A DNA stretch of 7,261 bases from UBA2289 sp041677365 (GTDB lineage Bacteria; Bacillota_I; Bacilli_A; Izemoplasmatales; Hujiaoplasmataceae): assembly GCA_041677365.1 (NCBI GenBank), contig JBAYQC010000074.1, positions 1 to 7,261 on the forward strand, in the 5' to 3' direction. This document shows positions 1 through 6,411 of the stretch, piece after piece (within the stretch, counting starts at the first letter, position 1; every line of letters starts with the position of its first letter). The notes beneath the pieces are model-generated. The model was not told where the DNA came from. It saw only the letters and a program-made list of their open reading frames with translations, and searched no databases. The position numbers were made by a program, and so were the translations under genes.

Positions 1-39
1 ATTAAACCATTTTGCCCTATATTCTGGATTAGACTTCAT
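1..39 (-). CDS. 5' end of an unidentified gene, cut by the window edge
   Basis: An ATG at 39-37 reads leftward as MKSNPEYRAKWFN without a stop and leaves the window after 13 codons. A full GGAGGT ribosome site (47-52) lies 7 nt upstream of the ATG, and a consensus TATAAT lies at 72-77. The start is therefore well supported although the protein is too short to identify. It has the same orientation as the copper genes but is separated from copB by about 240 nt and a probable terminator. It is likely its own transcription unit. The charged, aromatic start does not look like a signal peptide. Confidence 0.6.
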   Translation of the reverse strand, partial: MKSNPEYRAKWFN

Positions 40-43
40 TAAA

Positions 44-77
44 AATACCTCCAAATTATTTGTTTGAAGGTATTATA
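44..77 (-). promoter_or_regulatory. Promoter -10 with overlapping inverted repeat and ribosome site for the left-edge gene
   Basis: Read on the minus strand, TATAAT (77-72) is followed by AATACCTTCAAA (74-63), 7 nt, then TTTGGAGGTATT (55-44). The two 12-base arms are complementary except for one pair. The right arm contains the GGAGGT ribosome site. The expected transcription start, about 7 nt after the -10, falls inside the first arm, so a complete RNA hairpin would not form from this promoter. The dyad is more likely a DNA operator for a dimeric repressor, by inference. No convincing -35 is seen at 17 nt. Confidence 0.5.
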
Positions 78-198
78 CTATTTCTGTTAACTCAATTAAA
101 GGTACTCATGCTTTGACGCTTACTCTACTTTATGTTGACTAGTGCAAATCATACGAATACAAAACCATTCTCAGTTGTTAGAAGATAAGTTTATAAAT

Positions 199-235
199 AC
201 GAAAAGATGGAACATAAATATTCCATCTTATTCGT
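199..235 (-). terminator. Probable terminator after copB
   Basis: ACGAAAAGATGGAA (199-212) and TTCCATCTTATTCGT (221-235) pair over 14 bp with one bulged base and an 8-nt loop. The hairpin lies about 40 nt past the copB stop. The tract after it in the leftward direction (ATTTATAAACTT) is only moderately U-rich, so it may be a weak terminator or an mRNA-end stabilising hairpin. It could act from either side. Confidence 0.55.
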
Positions 236-276
236 GTTGATATTAATTTTAACACTTAATGCAAATTAAAACCTAA

Positions 277-2418
277 CTATTTCAATTTAAGGAGTTTTGC
301 ATTTATCGAAACGACAATAGCACTTAACGACATCAATACTGCTCCAACTGCTGGAGATAAAATAATGCCTATCCCAGATAAAACACCTGCGGCTAATGGG
401 AGTGCAATCAAATTATAACCTGTTGCTAAGAATAGATTTTGCACCATTTTTTTATGCGTTGCTTTTGAGAGTTTAACAATGGATACAACATCAAGTGGAT
501 TACTTCTGACTAAAATGACATCAGCGGTTTCTATTGCCACATCAGTTCCTGCACCAATTGCAACTCCTAGATCAGCAATTGCAAGAGCTGGTGCATCATT
601 GATTCCGTCACCTGTCATGGCAACTTTTTTCTTGTGATTTATCAATTCCTGAATCTTATTTTGCTTCTCATGTGGTAACACTTCGGCAATAACTTGATCA
701 ATCCCAACGGTGTCTCCAACCATTTTTGCAACGATTTTATTATCGCCTGTTAGCATAATTGAAGTTATATTCATTTCTCTAAGAGCAATAATAGCTTCTT
801 TGGCTGTTGTCTTAATAATATCTGATAAGGCAATGAATCCTAAATACACATTATCTCTTAATACGAATACAATCGTTCTTCCTTGATTAGCTAACTTTTG
901 ATATTCTGATTTATCATAGTCTATTTGATGTAAATCCATATATTTTGGGCTAACTACCATGACCACACGTTTTTCAATAGTTCCCTGTAATCCTTGTCCT
1001 GGTATATTTTGATAATCTTCAACTGTCAATAATGAAAGATTTTGTTTCTTGCCTTCCTCAACGATTCCAAGTGCAATTGGATGTTCGGAATTAGCTTCTA
1101 GTGAAAGTGCAAGTTGTAATAACAATTTATTTTCAATTGAATTAGCCATTATATTTGTAACTCCAAATTTTCCCTCTGTCAGCGTTCCTGTTTTATCAAA
1201 GACGACAGTGTCAATTTTTCTTGCTTCTTCAAAAGCTGTTCTATTACGAATTAGAAGTCCCTTTTGAGCAGCAATACTCGTTGATACGCTTGTTACAAGA
1301 GGTACAGCAAGCCCTAATGCATGTGGACACGCAATAATAATAACTGTAACTGCTCTTTCCATTGCAAATGCAAGTCCATAGCCAGCTAACATCCAATATG
1401 TGAATGTTAATGTACCTGCGATGATAGCTATGTAAAATAACCATTTTGCTGCTTTATCTGCTAATCTTTGTGTCTTTGATTTAGAATTTTGAGCTTCTTG
1501 AACAAGTTTAATTACTTGTGAAAGAAAAGTATCTTCTCCAACTTTGTTAACTTTGACTGTTAATACACCATCACCATTAATAGATCCACCAATCACATCC
1601 ATTTTTACAGATTTATTAGACGGGATCGATTCTCCTGTTACCATTGATTCATTTACAGATGATACCCCTTTGATTACAATACCATCCACTGGAATTTTTT
1701 CTCCTGGTTTAACTAAAACAACATCTCCAACTTTAAGATCTTTAACTAAAACATCTTTTGTATTAATGTCGTCAATCAGTAGATGTGCTTCTGCTGGCAT
1801 TAGGTTAATCAGTGCTTCAAGCGCTTTTGATGCTCCCATAGCAGACTTCATTTCAAGCCAATGACCTAGCAACATAATAACTATGAGGGTAGAAAGCTCC
1901 CAAAAGAAATCACTGCCAGCTAATCCAAATACTGTGAATGTGCTGTAAATATACGCTACAGAAATGGCTAAAGCAACCAGCATCATCATTGCTGGAGATT
2001 TCTGTTTAATTTCAGATACGGCTCCTACGAAAAATGGTTTACCACCATATATAAATAAGAAAGTTGCTAAAAACAACAATATATATGAATCTCCCGGGAA
2101 ACGCAAATCGACATTTAGAAACGTTTGGATCATTGGCGATAAAGCAAGAATAGGAACCATAATAATTAGAGAAATAAAAAATCTCTTTTTAAAATCCTTA
2201 ACCATATGTGCATGATGATTATGATGTGAATGTTCTTCCTTATTATGATTCATATGTTCATGATCCATTTGTTTATGATCCATATGTTTGTGATTATCTT
2301 TATTATGATTCATGTGTTCGTGATCCATTTGTTTATGATCCGTAGAAACATGTGTCTTCATTTTATAAATCTCATTTGTTTTACTATTTTTTGTTTTTTC
2401 TTTTTCTTCTTTTTTCAT
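277..2418 (-). CDS. copB: CopB-type copper-exporting P1B ATPase with His-rich N-terminus
   Basis: A 713-residue membrane pump that couples ATP hydrolysis to export of copper (or silver) from the cytoplasm. In order: a charged N-terminus with 17 histidines between residues 23 and 71, including a 20-residue repeat; transmembrane segments from about residue 80; the actuator motif TGES (261-264); the ion-path motif CPH (364-366); the phosphorylation motif DKTGT (408-412); the HP pair of the nucleotide domain (446-447); TGDN (557-560); MTGDGINDAP (601-610); and GYN in TM7 (667-669). CPH rather than CPC, and a His-rich tail rather than CxxC domains, mark the CopB (P1B-3) subgroup. TM8 reads MSLSA where the subgroup usually has MSxST. 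I chose the ATG at 2418, with AAAGGA 7 nt upstream. A TTG at 2433 would place that ribosome site inside the gene. It lies 25 nt after the kinase gene and is probably co-transcribed with it. Confidence 0.95.
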   Translation of the reverse strand: MKKEEKEKTKNSKTNEIYKMKTHVSTDHKQMDHEHMNHNKDNHKHMDHKQMDHEHMNHNKEEHSHHNHHAHMVKDFKKRFFISLIIMVPILALSPMIQTFLNVDLRFPGDSYILLFLATFLFIYGGKPFFVGAVSEIKQKSPAMMMLVALAISVAYIYSTFTVFGLAGSDFFWELSTLIVIMLLGHWLEMKSAMGASKALEALINLMPAEAHLLIDDINTKDVLVKDLKVGDVVLVKPGEKIPVDGIVIKGVSSVNESMVTGESIPSNKSVKMDVIGGSINGDGVLTVKVNKVGEDTFLSQVIKLVQEAQNSKSKTQRLADKAAKWLFYIAIIAGTLTFTYWMLAGYGLAFAMERAVTVIIIACPHALGLAVPLVTSVSTSIAAQKGLLIRNRTAFEEARKIDTVVFDKTGTLTEGKFGVTNIMANSIENKLLLQLALSLEANSEHPIALGIVEEGKKQNLSLLTVEDYQNIPGQGLQGTIEKRVVMVVSPKYMDLHQIDYDKSEYQKLANQGRTIVFVLRDNVYLGFIALSDIIKTTAKEAIIALREMNITSIMLTGDNKIVAKMVGDTVGIDQVIAEVLPHEKQNKIQELINHKKKVAMTGDGINDAPALAIADLGVAIGAGTDVAIETADVILVRSNPLDVVSIVKLSKATHKKMVQNLFLATGYNLIALPLAAGVLSGIGIILSPAVGAVLMSLSAIVVSINAKLLKLK
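2240..2341 (-). repeat. 60-bp tandem duplication encoding the His-rich segment of CopB
   Basis: Bases 2240-2281 and 2300-2341 are identical apart from two positions and lie exactly 60 bp apart. They encode DHKQMDHEHMNHNK twice, a 20-residue period. Both differences are silent. The duplication enlarges the presumed metal-binding tail of the ATPase and could change in copy number by slippage. Confidence 0.9.
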
Positions 2419-2443
2419 TTCATTTCCTTTCAAAACATTATTA

Positions 2444-3676
2444 TTAGAAACTGATTGATATTTTTGTTCCTAATCCAATCTTACTTTCAATTGCAATACT
2501 TGCATTCAATCTGTTTATAATCTCAAATACAATTTGAAGACCAATTCCATTTCCTTTTTTGTTGTATTTAGTAGATGATTCACTTCTGTGTGGTCCACTA
2601 TATATTTTGTCAATTGTCGTTTGAGTCATTCCAATTCCAGTATCGGCTACTGTTAACTTATGATTTGAAGCATCCAATGTGACTTGTACTGTGTTTTTAG
2701 GATTACTATAATAGAATGCATTGAATACGAGATGTTCAATAATTCTAGTGATATCATATTCGGATACTTTCATTTCAAAATTGTCTAAACTATATTTCAA
2801 AGTAATATTTTTAGTCATAAACACTTCTTGTAGTTTTTTAAGTTTATTTTCAATTATTGGTGCAATATTCTGCGTTTTTTCGATCTGTATTATATCCATA
2901 GCAATAATTTGGGGAACTAATTTTTCTATTGAATCTATCTCTGAAAGCAAGTCCTCATTAATTTTTTCATCAAACTTAATCCTTCCTAATTTAACTCCTT
3001 CAAGATATGCTTTCATAACGGTTAAAGGAGTCTTCACATCATGAGCTAGTAATTGTACATAGTGCTTCTGCATTTCTATCAAATCTTTTTCAATTTTCAA
3101 GGCTTTTACATATCGTTCGTTTATATTTGATATGTCTTTAAATGTAAATACTTCTTGTTCTTTCCCTATGTTGTTCATGTCCTTCTGTAAAATCGCATTT
3201 TGTTTGTTCAGATACTTAAAAAGAATGATAAGTATGCCTGAAAATAGCATTAACGAAAATATATTATAAACAATCAACCCAACCGTCACTTCAGTGCTTA
3301 TAAATGATGATTGATAATCTAAAATAACTTCACCGATTTTTTCATTAGCATCATTGTAAAGAATGATTTGTTTACCATTATTGGGTAGTACATCACTTTG
3401 ATAAAGGATATTATTGTCTTCATCTTTATAAATTAGATTTATGCGATGTGCGTGCGTATAATGTTCTGCATAGACTATTGAGGTATCCACACTCTCATAA
3501 ATTATTAGGTGTTCTAACAATGTAGCAAAAGCGGTATCTTGTCGTTCAATTTGTCTTGTAGATTGAACATTTGCAATCAAATAAACGGCAAGATTGGAAA
3601 ATAGTAACAAACTTGCAAACATTATGATTAGAAATCTTGCCATTCTTTGTTTGAAAAATATTTTAAAACTAATCAT
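2444..3676 (-). CDS. Sensor histidine kinase of the copper two-component system
   Basis: A 410-residue membrane histidine kinase that should autophosphorylate and pass the phosphate to the adjacent response regulator. TM1 is about residues 12-35, followed by an extracytoplasmic domain of about 95 residues, TM2 at about 131-154 and a short linker without an obvious HAMP domain. The H-box AHDVKTPLT has its phosphoacceptor at His212. The ATP-binding domain has the N-box LVFNAFYYS (Asn319), G1 DTGIGM (345-350) and G2 GNGIGL (375-380). The outer domain carries a His cluster, H72-x2-H75-x-H77, that could bind metal, by inference. Its ATG overlaps the end of the regulator gene by 8 bp (GATGATTAG), which implies translational coupling. 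HDVKTPL matches the small-molecule and envelope-stress kinases of Gram-positive bacteria. Copper as signal is inferred only from its neighbours. Confidence 0.92.
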   Translation of the reverse strand: MISFKIFFKQRMARFLIIMFASLLLFSNLAVYLIANVQSTRQIERQDTAFATLLEHLIIYESVDTSIVYAEHYTHAHRINLIYKDEDNNILYQSDVLPNNGKQIILYNDANEKIGEVILDYQSSFISTEVTVGLIVYNIFSLMLFSGILIILFKYLNKQNAILQKDMNNIGKEQEVFTFKDISNINERYVKALKIEKDLIEMQKHYVQLLAHDVKTPLTVMKAYLEGVKLGRIKFDEKINEDLLSEIDSIEKLVPQIIAMDIIQIEKTQNIAPIIENKLKKLQEVFMTKNITLKYSLDNFEMKVSEYDITRIIEHLVFNAFYYSNPKNTVQVTLDASNHKLTVADTGIGMTQTTIDKIYSGPHRSESSTKYNKKGNGIGLQIVFEIINRLNASIAIESKIGLGTKISISF

Positions 3677-4352
3677 CTAATTCACCTACAAACTGATATC
3701 CAACACCATAGTGAGTCTTGATGTATTTAGAGTTATTAGCATCGTCTTGCAGCTTCCTACGTATATTTTTGATATATGCATCTATGACTCTATCAAAGGC
3801 TTCACTATCGGAAAAACAAATTTCTATGAGTTGATCTCGATTATAAATTCGATTTCTATTTGTTGCTAAATACCATAAAAGATCATATTCATATTTAGTA
3901 AGATTTACTATCTTATCATGAACGTATACTTCTCTATTCAATGGCATTATTTTTAATGAACCCTTCTCATATGAATGTATAAGCGGTAATGTCGCAAGTA
4001 ATCTTTTATCAACATTCTTTAGTTTGAGCATAACTTCTTCAACAGAAAATGGTTTTGTTATATAATCATCTGCACCTAATGAAAGTAGATCTAACTTTTC
4101 ATTAATCTCAATCTTAGCAGTAATTACAATAATATAAATATCACTAATAGTTCTAATCTTTTTAACAAACTCTTCACCTTGCATCTTTGGCAGCATCAAA
4201 TCAGTTAGTATGACATCATATGATTTTAATGAAAGAACATTTAAGGCTTCTTCTGCCGAAAAGGTTTGAGTTACATTATGACTGTCTTGTCTTGAAAACA
4301 CTGCTAAAAGATCATTGATTTTTCGATTGTCTTCTACAATCAATAAGTTCAT
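3669..4352 (-). CDS. OmpR/PhoB-family response regulator
   Basis: A 227-residue DNA-binding regulator, the partner of the kinase encoded next. The receiver domain occupies residues 1-115, with acidic residues Glu7 and Asp8, phosphoacceptor Asp51 (LTDLMLPKM), Thr78 and Lys100 (TKPF). The C-terminal winged helix, about 130-225, contains LTKYEYDLL, the recognition-helix region around RVIDAYIKNIRRKL, and the closing wing YGVGYQFV. I use the ATG at 4352 because AGGTGG lies about 8 nt upstream and MNLLIVEDN is the normal receiver start. An in-frame ATG at 4403 would fall inside the predicted -35. It probably activates its own unit and possibly the upstream one. Confidence 0.95.
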   Translation of the reverse strand: MNLLIVEDNRKINDLLAVFSRQDSHNVTQTFSAEEALNVLSLKSYDVILTDLMLPKMQGEEFVKKIRTISDIYIIVITAKIEINEKLDLLSLGADDYITKPFSVEEVMLKLKNVDKRLLATLPLIHSYEKGSLKIMPLNREVYVHDKIVNLTKYEYDLLWYLATNRNRIYNRDQLIEICFSDSEAFDRVIDAYIKNIRRKLQDDANNSKYIKTHYGVGYQFVGELDD

Positions 4353-4374
4353 GAAATCACCACCTAACGTATAC

Positions 4375-4403
4375 ATTATACTCGATAACTTTCTTTTCCA
4401 CAA
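4375..4403 (-). promoter_or_regulatory. Promoter of the regulator-kinase-copB unit
   Basis: On the minus strand TTGTGG (4403-4398), a 17-nt spacer and a perfect TATAAT (4380-4375) form a sigma-A-type promoter with a weak -35. This predicts a very short leader before the ATG at 4352. The weak -35 suits an activated promoter. CACAATGTG (4399-4407) overlaps the -35, and a 5+3+5 dyad GTATAATGTATAC overlaps the -10. Either could be a regulator site. Confidence 0.65.
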
Positions 4404-4439
4404 TGTGACAAACTTATAGTCAAGATGAAGTGAGTAATT

Positions 4440-4667
4440 TCAATCTTCTTCTTGTACTGATAATATATGTACTTGATATCCTGCATTTTCAATTGCATTT
4501 GAAAATTCGGAAACATGCTCTAAATTACCTTCATAAGTAATGGTTCCTGTCATGGTTGCAAAATCAAAATCAAACCGATCCCCTCCCTGAATTGTAATAA
4601 TCTGATTAATCCGATTTAGACATCCTCCGCAGTGAATTCCTTTTATGCTAATTTTAATTGATTTCAT
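4440..4667 (-). CDS. Small heavy-metal-associated (HMA) domain protein, CopZ-like
   Basis: A 75-residue cytoplasmic protein consisting of one HMA ferredoxin-like fold, expected to bind Cu(I) through Cys13 and Cys16 in GIHCGGC. CopZ-type chaperones usually have GMxCxxC, so Ile replaces the loop Met and His precedes the first Cys. The late AGY (residues 63-65) fits the end of the fold, and an acidic tail EED follows. It starts inside the end of the cueP gene (14-bp overlap), with GGAG about 8 nt upstream. It likely buffers cytosolic copper or delivers it to CopB. CopB has no CxxC domain here, so docking would have to involve another surface. A mercury-binding role is possible but the context favours copper. 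Confidence 0.85.
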   Translation of the reverse strand: MKSIKISIKGIHCGGCLNRINQIITIQGGDRFDFDFATMTGTITYEGNLEHVSEFSNAIENAGYQVHILSVQEED

Positions 4668-5211
4668 TTGTTAACTCCAATGTAGTAAGACATGTATAAT
4701 CGCCTGAAAAAGACGAGATTAAAGTTGTTGCAATTAATCCTTGATACGTGATGAATATGGTTCCGTTCATATTAGAAGGTATCCACACACCTAAAAAGCC
4801 GTTGGCGAAAGACTCCATATATTCATCGATGATGATATTTCCTAAATCATCTGAGATTAAGACATGAAATTCTTCTTGTTTTAATTCCCCACGGCAAGAA
4901 ATTAAATTATGAATGCCACAAGGATGTGTTGTATTGATATATGGAACAAATGACAAATAAAACATGTCAGATGGAAGGTCAACCTTCACTGATTGACCAT
5001 TTGCGGTGATATTCAGTCCAGAACTATCAATGTTTGCTTTCAAGGTGTTAGGCTCGTCTGTTCTGTTCTCAAGTTGTGCCACAAGTTCCGTCACCGACAA
5101 TTGATCCATTCCATATGCGACCAATGGATCTATTGAACTTGGTGATTTAAATAACAAGAACGCCCCTACGACCAGGAGTATTAACGTAACTCCTGAAATG
5201 ATGTATTTCAT
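4654..5211 (-). CDS. cueP: CueP-family extracytoplasmic copper-binding protein
   Basis: A 185-residue protein with an uncleaved or cleavable hydrophobic N-terminus (residues 4-22) and an exported domain. I recognise the CueP family from THPCGIHNLISCRGEL (residues 95-110), NGFLGVWIP and DYTCLTTLEL. Three cysteines, Cys98, Cys106 and Cys174, keep the 8- and 68-residue spacings of the metal-binding cysteines Cys96, Cys104 and Cys172 of Salmonella CueP. His96 and His101 flank the first. In Salmonella CueP is periplasmic, binds copper, and has been linked to copper supply for superoxide dismutase and to Cu(II) reduction. The role here is inferred from that. There is no lipobox, so membrane anchoring would be by the N-terminal helix. 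Its ATG overlaps the preceding stop (ATGA) and lacks a clear ribosome site, so translation is probably coupled. Confidence 0.88.
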   Translation of the reverse strand: MKYIISGVTLILLVVGAFLLFKSPSSIDPLVAYGMDQLSVTELVAQLENRTDEPNTLKANIDSSGLNITANGQSVKVDLPSDMFYLSFVPYINTTHPCGIHNLISCRGELKQEEFHVLISDDLGNIIIDEYMESFANGFLGVWIPSNMNGTIFITYQGLIATTLISSFSGDYTCLTTLELTNEIN

Positions 5212-5624
5212 GGTCTAAAAGGGATAAGTGTAAAGCCACTATCTTCAATAAAGGTAATGAGGGCAACTTTGATATCATCGATTGCAGTTTGTTGCTCATC
5301 AAGCGTCATTTTGGAAAAGTCAACCGCTGAAACCAAATCTATGTATTTAGCGTCAACCAAGGCTTGATCTTCTACATTTAGATGTGCATACAACCATTCA
5401 TAAGATGGTGTATTGTCATCAATATTGAAGCAGAAGTCATCCTCATCATAATATCCACCCATCATTCCATAACCATATCCACCCATCATTACATACCCGT
5501 AATTGTTTGCATCGTTACTTGTTGGTAATCCACTATTAAATGAAGCTTGTACAAAATTCGATTTTGCTGCAAAAAATATTGCTAATACCATAATCCCGAT
5601 TATAATTACTGTTCTTGTTTTCAT
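5208..5624 (-). CDS. Secreted Met/Gly/Tyr-rich small protein, probable copper binder
   Basis: A 138-residue protein that I cannot assign to a named family. A signal peptide is seen at 1-27 (hydrophobic 6-20, possible cleavage after VQA). A low-complexity segment follows with two perfect-period units, YGYVMMGG and YGYGMMGG (42-57), then an acidic stretch YYDEDDFC with the only cysteine, Cys65. Residues 75-130 are Glu/Asp/Leu-rich and look helical (HLNVEDQALVDAKYI, KMTLDEQQTAIDDIKVAL). Paired methionines outside the membrane are a known way to bind Cu(I), so a copper-scavenging role is inferred from sequence and operon. Its ATG directly follows the TAG of the SHOCT gene, with AGGGAG upstream. 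It overlaps cueP by 4 bp. Confidence 0.8.
   Translation of the reverse strand: MKTRTVIIIGIMVLAIFFAAKSNFVQASFNSGLPTSNDANNYGYVMMGGYGYGMMGGYYDEDDFCFNIDDNTPSYEWLYAHLNVEDQALVDAKYIDLVSAVDFSKMTLDEQQTAIDDIKVALITFIEDSGFTLIPFRP
5451..5490 (-). repeat. 24-bp tandem repeat encoding YGYxMMGG units
   Basis: ATATCCACCCATCATT occurs at 5451-5466 and again at 5475-5490. The 24-bp period equals 8 codons and produces the two Met-Met-Gly-Gly units of the secreted protein. Confidence 0.85.
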
Positions 5625-5951
5625 CTATTTATTCTCCCTAATTTTTTTTAGTATTTCTTCATATTCCTGAATCGTTATTTCTCCTCTTGCTAATCTCTCT
5701 TTTAGATGCTTTTCAGTGTTTTCATTACCACTATATGAATTCCCAGTCCAGCGGATAAATATATATGCAATGAAAATCCAAAAAGCCACCATACCAATCA
5801 TGCCTAATGGCATCATCCAGCCTGAATAAAAGTACCCTTGATTCCACATGTGATTAGATCCATAATAATTAGAACCAAAAACAGTTAACCCTACTACAAA
5901 TACGCAAACCACTATTCCTAATACCAATAATACTACATTCGTTTTTTTCAT
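5625..5951 (-). CDS. Two-TM membrane protein with C-terminal SHOCT domain
   Basis: A 108-residue membrane protein. TM1 is about 5-26, followed by a short loop rich in Tyr, Gly, Trp and Met (GSNYYGSNHMWNQGY), TM2 at about 46-67, a polar linker, and a SHOCT domain at 79-105 (HLKERLARGEITIQEYEEIL). SHOCT is a short helical domain common at the ends of small membrane proteins; its biochemical role is unclear, probably oligomerisation. The extracytoplasmic loop with His34, Met35, Met46 and Met47 could touch metal, by inference. I use the ATG at 5951, with GAGGTG about 9 nt upstream. An in-frame ATG at 5984 would precede the promoter -10. It is the first gene of the four-gene upstream unit, and its stop is directly followed by the next ATG. 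Confidence 0.85.
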   Translation of the reverse strand: MKKTNVVLLVLGIVVCVFVVGLTVFGSNYYGSNHMWNQGYFYSGWMMPLGMIGMVAFWIFIAYIFIRWTGNSYSGNENTEKHLKERLARGEITIQEYEEILKKIRENK

Positions 5952-5967
5952 TTCTTTCACCTCACTC

Positions 5968-5995
5968 ATAGTATATAAAAACAATGTGAATACAA
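5968..5995 (-). promoter_or_regulatory. Candidate promoter of the SHOCT/Met-rich/cueP/HMA unit
   Basis: On the minus strand TTGTAT (5995-5990), 16 nt, TACTAT (5973-5968) is one reading. An overlapping alternative -10 is TATACT (5975-5970). Neither is close to consensus, which fits an activator-dependent promoter. TCACATTGT lies in the spacer and also occurs at the regulator promoter. Confidence 0.4.
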
Positions 5996-6068
5996 AATGA
6001 ATGACTAAATAATTATGAAGATTTTAATATAAATTTTCGTTTTTCCTATAAATTTATGACATTCTCGT

Positions 6069-6128
6069 CATTTTCTTGTAATCGTGTAAATTCATTTTAA
6101 ATCGTGTATTTCAAAATGTAATCGTGTA
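6069..6128. repeat. Three direct repeats of AATCGTGTA at exact 20-bp spacing
   Basis: AATCGTGTA is perfect at 6080-6088, 6100-6108 and 6120-6128. The flanks within each 20-bp unit are A+T-rich and only loosely similar; the first and third share TGTAATCGTGTA. A related AATCGACTA lies at 6151-6159. Spacing by about two helical turns places all copies on one face of DNA, as in iterons, activator sites or transposase-binding sites at IS21/Tn7-type ends. They lie about 85-140 bp upstream of the candidate promoter of the copper unit. Confidence 0.85.
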
Positions 6129-6222
6129 GAAATCTCATACAAAATGTGGAAATCGACTAAAATCAGAACACTTTTTAGGCTTGATAAATATAAGCAAATC
6201 GAGAAACGGCCCTATATAGCGC

Positions 6223-6253
6223 AAAAAAAGGCCTGATACAACTGTATCAAACC
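6223..6253 (-). terminator. Rho-independent terminator facing left
   Basis: On the minus strand GGTTTGATAC (6253-6244), loop AGTT, GTATCAGGCC (6239-6230) form a 10-bp stem with two G-U pairs, followed by seven T (6229-6223). It lies about 160 nt beyond the lipoprotein stop and would shield the copper promoter from read-through. Confidence 0.85.
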
Positions 6254-6302
6254 AATGCTTTCAATATGTCTTGTCATTATGGACTTTATCACTATTTTTG
6301 AT

Positions 6303-6347
6303 AACCTCTAGACTAACTTTACTACAACCTCTAGACTAACTTTACTA
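6303..6347. repeat. 23-bp tandem duplication
   Basis: A 22-base sequence beginning AACCTCTAGACTAACTT is perfect at 6303-6324 and at 6326-6347, a 23-bp period. It is non-coding. The shared CTAGACTA also appears in inverted orientation near the insertion sequence (AGTCTAG at 7001-7007), so a relation to IS ends is possible but weak. Confidence 0.9.
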
Positions 6348-6362
6348 TAAATAATGCTAATA

Positions 6363-6398
6363 GTTCATATTTTTCATAAATGTATTTATTATATGAAC
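6363..6398. repeat. A+T-rich hairpin just after the lipoprotein gene
   Basis: GTTCATAT (6363-6370) pairs with ATATGAAC (6391-6398), and an inner ATAAAT/ATTTAT pair sits within. It starts 13 nt beyond the lipoprotein stop and may protect the mRNA end. It has no T run, and the true terminator is further left. Confidence 0.45.
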
Positions 6399-6411
6399 AC
6401 ATTTAAAACTA

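Larger units (their letters stand above)
5952..6411. other. Gene-free stretch between the copper locus and the lipoprotein gene
   Basis: I find no coding region with a ribosome site in this 460-bp stretch. It contains the promoter of the first copper gene, three 20-bp-spaced direct repeats, a leftward terminator, a 23-bp tandem duplication and a hairpin. The density of repeats suggests regulatory sites or remains of mobile-element ends. Confidence 0.7.

Noticed and set aside
1049..2215. Plus-strand open frames opposite copB
   Set aside because: They are antisense shadows of a clearly conserved ATPase, with no ribosome sites or recognisable products.
4353..4403. Longer start for the response regulator at 4403
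   Set aside because: It would begin within the predicted -35, has no ribosome site, and adds 17 residues not seen before a normal receiver domain.
6237..6246. TACAACTGTA, a match to the CopY cop-box core TACANNTGTA
   Set aside because: It is fully explained as the centre of the terminator hairpin, lies about 290 bp from the first copper gene start, lacks the usual flanking bases, and no CopY gene is present.
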